Shown piece by piece: positions 6,441 to 7,528 of a stretch of 7,528 nucleotides of DNA (its first letter is position 1; every line of letters starts with the position of its first letter). The stretch spans positions 1 to 7,528 of the forward strand of contig JACIYQ010000104.1 in NCBI GenBank assembly GCA_014359855.1. Direction: 5' to 3'. The stretch comes from Parvibaculum sp. (GTDB lineage Bacteria > Pseudomonadota > Alphaproteobacteria > Parvibaculales > Parvibaculaceae). The notes under the pieces were generated by a model that was not told the origin of the DNA, did not search any database, and saw only the letters and a program-made list of their open reading frames with translations. Position numbers and translations under genes: made by a program.

Positions 6441-7244
6441 TTACTTGAGCGCCTTGCGAAGCCTCGCGCCGAGCGCGTCGACAACGACGACGCAGGCGAG
6501 GATCGAGAGCAGGATCGCCGAAACCTGGTCGTAGGCGATGAGGCGCAGTGCCGCCATCAGCTCGAAACCGATGCCGCCCGCACCGACGATGCCGAGCACG
6601 GCGGAGGCACGGAAGTGATATTCCCAGCGATAAAGCGTGATGTCGGCGAGTTGCGGGAAGACCTGCGGCAGCACCGAATGGACGATGACCTGCATGGGCG
6701 TGGCGCCGGCCGCGCGTGCAGCCTCCAGCGGCTTCGGATCGACATGCTCGATCGCTTCCGCGTAGAACTTGCCGACCATGCCGACCGAGTGAAGCGCGAG
6801 GGCCAGAACACCCGGCAAGGCACCGAAGCCGACCGCCGCGACGAAGATGACGCCCAGAATGATTTCCGGGACCGAGCGAAGGAAGGCGAGGACCGTGCGC
6901 GTGATCTGGCAGAGCAACGCGTTGGGCGATGTGTTCGGCGCGGCAAGGATTGCAAGCGGCAGCGAAACGACGACGGCGAGGACGGTGCCGGCGACCGACA
7001 TGGCGAGCGTGTCGAGAAGCGGCCTCAACCAATGTTGCCAGCGACCGAAGTCGGGCGGCACCATTTCGGTGGCAAGCTGACCGAGGGCCGGAAGGCCTTC
7101 GGCGAAACGGCGCCCGTCGAAGAATCCCGTGATCCAGAGGGCCGCGACGCAGACGGCAAGGACGACCGCCGCGAGCGCCGCACGGCGAATGCCGCCGCGG
7201 CGCTCTTCGGCCAGGATCGTCGCGTAGGTTTGCGACATGCTCAT
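6441..7244 (-). CDS. ptxC: Phosphite/phosphonate ABC transporter permease (PhnE/PtxC family)
   Basis: This 267-residue inner-membrane permease belongs to the PhnE family. Hydrophobic segments appear at about residues 22-42, 76-102, 118-140, 143-158 and 240-258. The ATPase-docking EAA loop reads LEAARAAGA at 173-181. Typical PhnE blocks are RSVPEIILG (123-131) and LYRWEYHFRASAVLGIVGAG followed by GIGFEL. It would form the channel of a phosphite importer with PtxB as binding protein and an ATPase (PtxA) expected beyond the right edge. The ATG at 7244 follows the ptxB stop after a single base, so the two are probably translationally coupled; ATG 7238 is an alternative start. The call as ptxC rather than phnE depends on the adjacent ptxD, and transport of phosphonates as well cannot be excluded. 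Confidence 0.9.
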   Translation of the reverse strand: MSMSQTYATILAEERRGGIRRAALAAVVLAVCVAALWITGFFDGRRFAEGLPALGQLATEMVPPDFGRWQHWLRPLLDTLAMSVAGTVLAVVVSLPLAILAAPNTSPNALLCQITRTVLAFLRSVPEIILGVIFVAAVGFGALPGVLALALHSVGMVGKFYAEAIEHVDPKPLEAARAAGATPMQVIVHSVLPQVFPQLADITLYRWEYHFRASAVLGIVGAGGIGFELMAALRLIAYDQVSAILLSILACVVVVDALGARLRKALK

Positions 7245-7245
7245 C

Positions 7246-7528
7246 TCAGTTCATCTTCGCGAGTTCGAGGTTCAGAATTTGCGCGGTCTCACGGAGAATG
7301 TCGTAGGACTCGTCGGACGTCGGCTGGAAGCCTTCGACGCGGAAGGAGGCGAGAACCGTTTCGTCCTTCAGTTCAAGGAAGGCGGCGCGGATCTTTTCTT
7401 TCAGTTCCGGTGCCAGATATCCCTGCATGGTGATCGGGTAGTTGGGGATCGGCGCGGTGATGTCGAGTTCCACGATCTTCGACGCGTCGACCGTGCCGCG
7501 TTCGATGAGCGTCCGCAGGATCGGTTCG
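7246..7528 (-). CDS. ptxB: Phosphite/phosphonate ABC transporter substrate-binding protein (partial, N-terminus beyond right edge)
   Basis: The last 93 residues and the stop are visible; the frame is open to the right edge (it reads EPILRTLIERGTVDASKIVE there). The tail matches the C-terminal lobe of PhnD/PtxB-type periplasmic binding proteins: PIPNYPITMQGYLAPELK, then IRAAFLELKDETVLASF, then FQPTSDESYDILR and a final helix. These proteins capture phosphite or phosphonates in the periplasm and pass them to the permease. The ligand pocket is mostly outside the window, so specificity is inferred from the linked ptxC and ptxD. The gene ends one base before ptxC starts. Confidence 0.87.
   Translation of the reverse strand, partial: EPILRTLIERGTVDASKIVELDITAPIPNYPITMQGYLAPELKEKIRAAFLELKDETVLASFRVEGFQPTSDESYDILRETAQILNLELAKMN

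Noticed and set aside
5122..6534. A 470-codon plus-strand open frame opposite ptxE and ptxD
   Set aside because: It is antisense to two convincingly identified genes, is rich in Arg, Ala and Asp in the way of GC-rich shadow frames, and shows no domain.
6427..7032. Upstream extension of the ptxD frame by 202 residues
   Set aside because: The extra part overlaps ptxC in another frame and is low-complexity Arg/Ala-rich; PtxD homology begins at the ATG at 6426.

Overview
The window is high-GC, gene-dense bacterial DNA that looks alphaproteobacterial, probably Hyphomicrobiales (Rhizobiales) or a near relative. The clue is the order rlpA - S11 D-Ala-D-Ala carboxypeptidase - tmk, a housekeeping run I associate with that class. 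The assignment rests on gene content and protein style, because no 16S rRNA or other marker is present.

Left to right: (1) bases 1-655, minus strand, hold the N-terminal 218 residues of an MmgE/PrpD-family protein that runs off the left edge. No continuous stop-to-stop frame is visible because the gene is cut. (2) Bases 656-846 are a divergent intergenic region with inverted repeats and candidate promoters for both directions. (3) Bases 847-3694, plus strand, form a tight operon: RlpA lipoprotein, penicillin-binding-protein-type carboxypeptidase and thymidylate kinase. (4) Bases 3695-3835 are a regulatory gap with a strong Pho-box-like direct repeat, a sigma70-like promoter and a leader hairpin. 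(5) Bases 3836-4522 encode an exported M23/LytM-type protein whose last zinc-ligand histidine is replaced by tyrosine. (6) Bases 4506-7528, minus strand, are the end of a phosphite uptake and oxidation operon read right to left: ptxB (C-terminal part only), ptxC, ptxD, ptxE.

The ptx block is the main biological content. PtxB binds phosphite (or a related reduced phosphorus anion) in the periplasm. PtxC is the membrane permease of the ABC importer. PtxD oxidises phosphite to phosphate with NAD+. PtxE is the linked LysR-type regulator. The gene order B-C-D-E matches the Pseudomonas stutzeri ptxABCDE locus, so an ATPase gene (ptxA) is expected just beyond the right edge. The other genes act on the cell envelope (RlpA, carboxypeptidase, M23 protein) or dTTP synthesis (Tmk).

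The cluster itself is a known system type. What stands out is its place beside cell-wall genes, a Pho-box-like site in front of the M23 gene rather than the ptx genes, the altered M23 metal site, and no holB immediately downstream of tmk, where many alphaproteobacteria carry it. I saw no rRNA, tRNA, CRISPR array, insertion sequence or origin.
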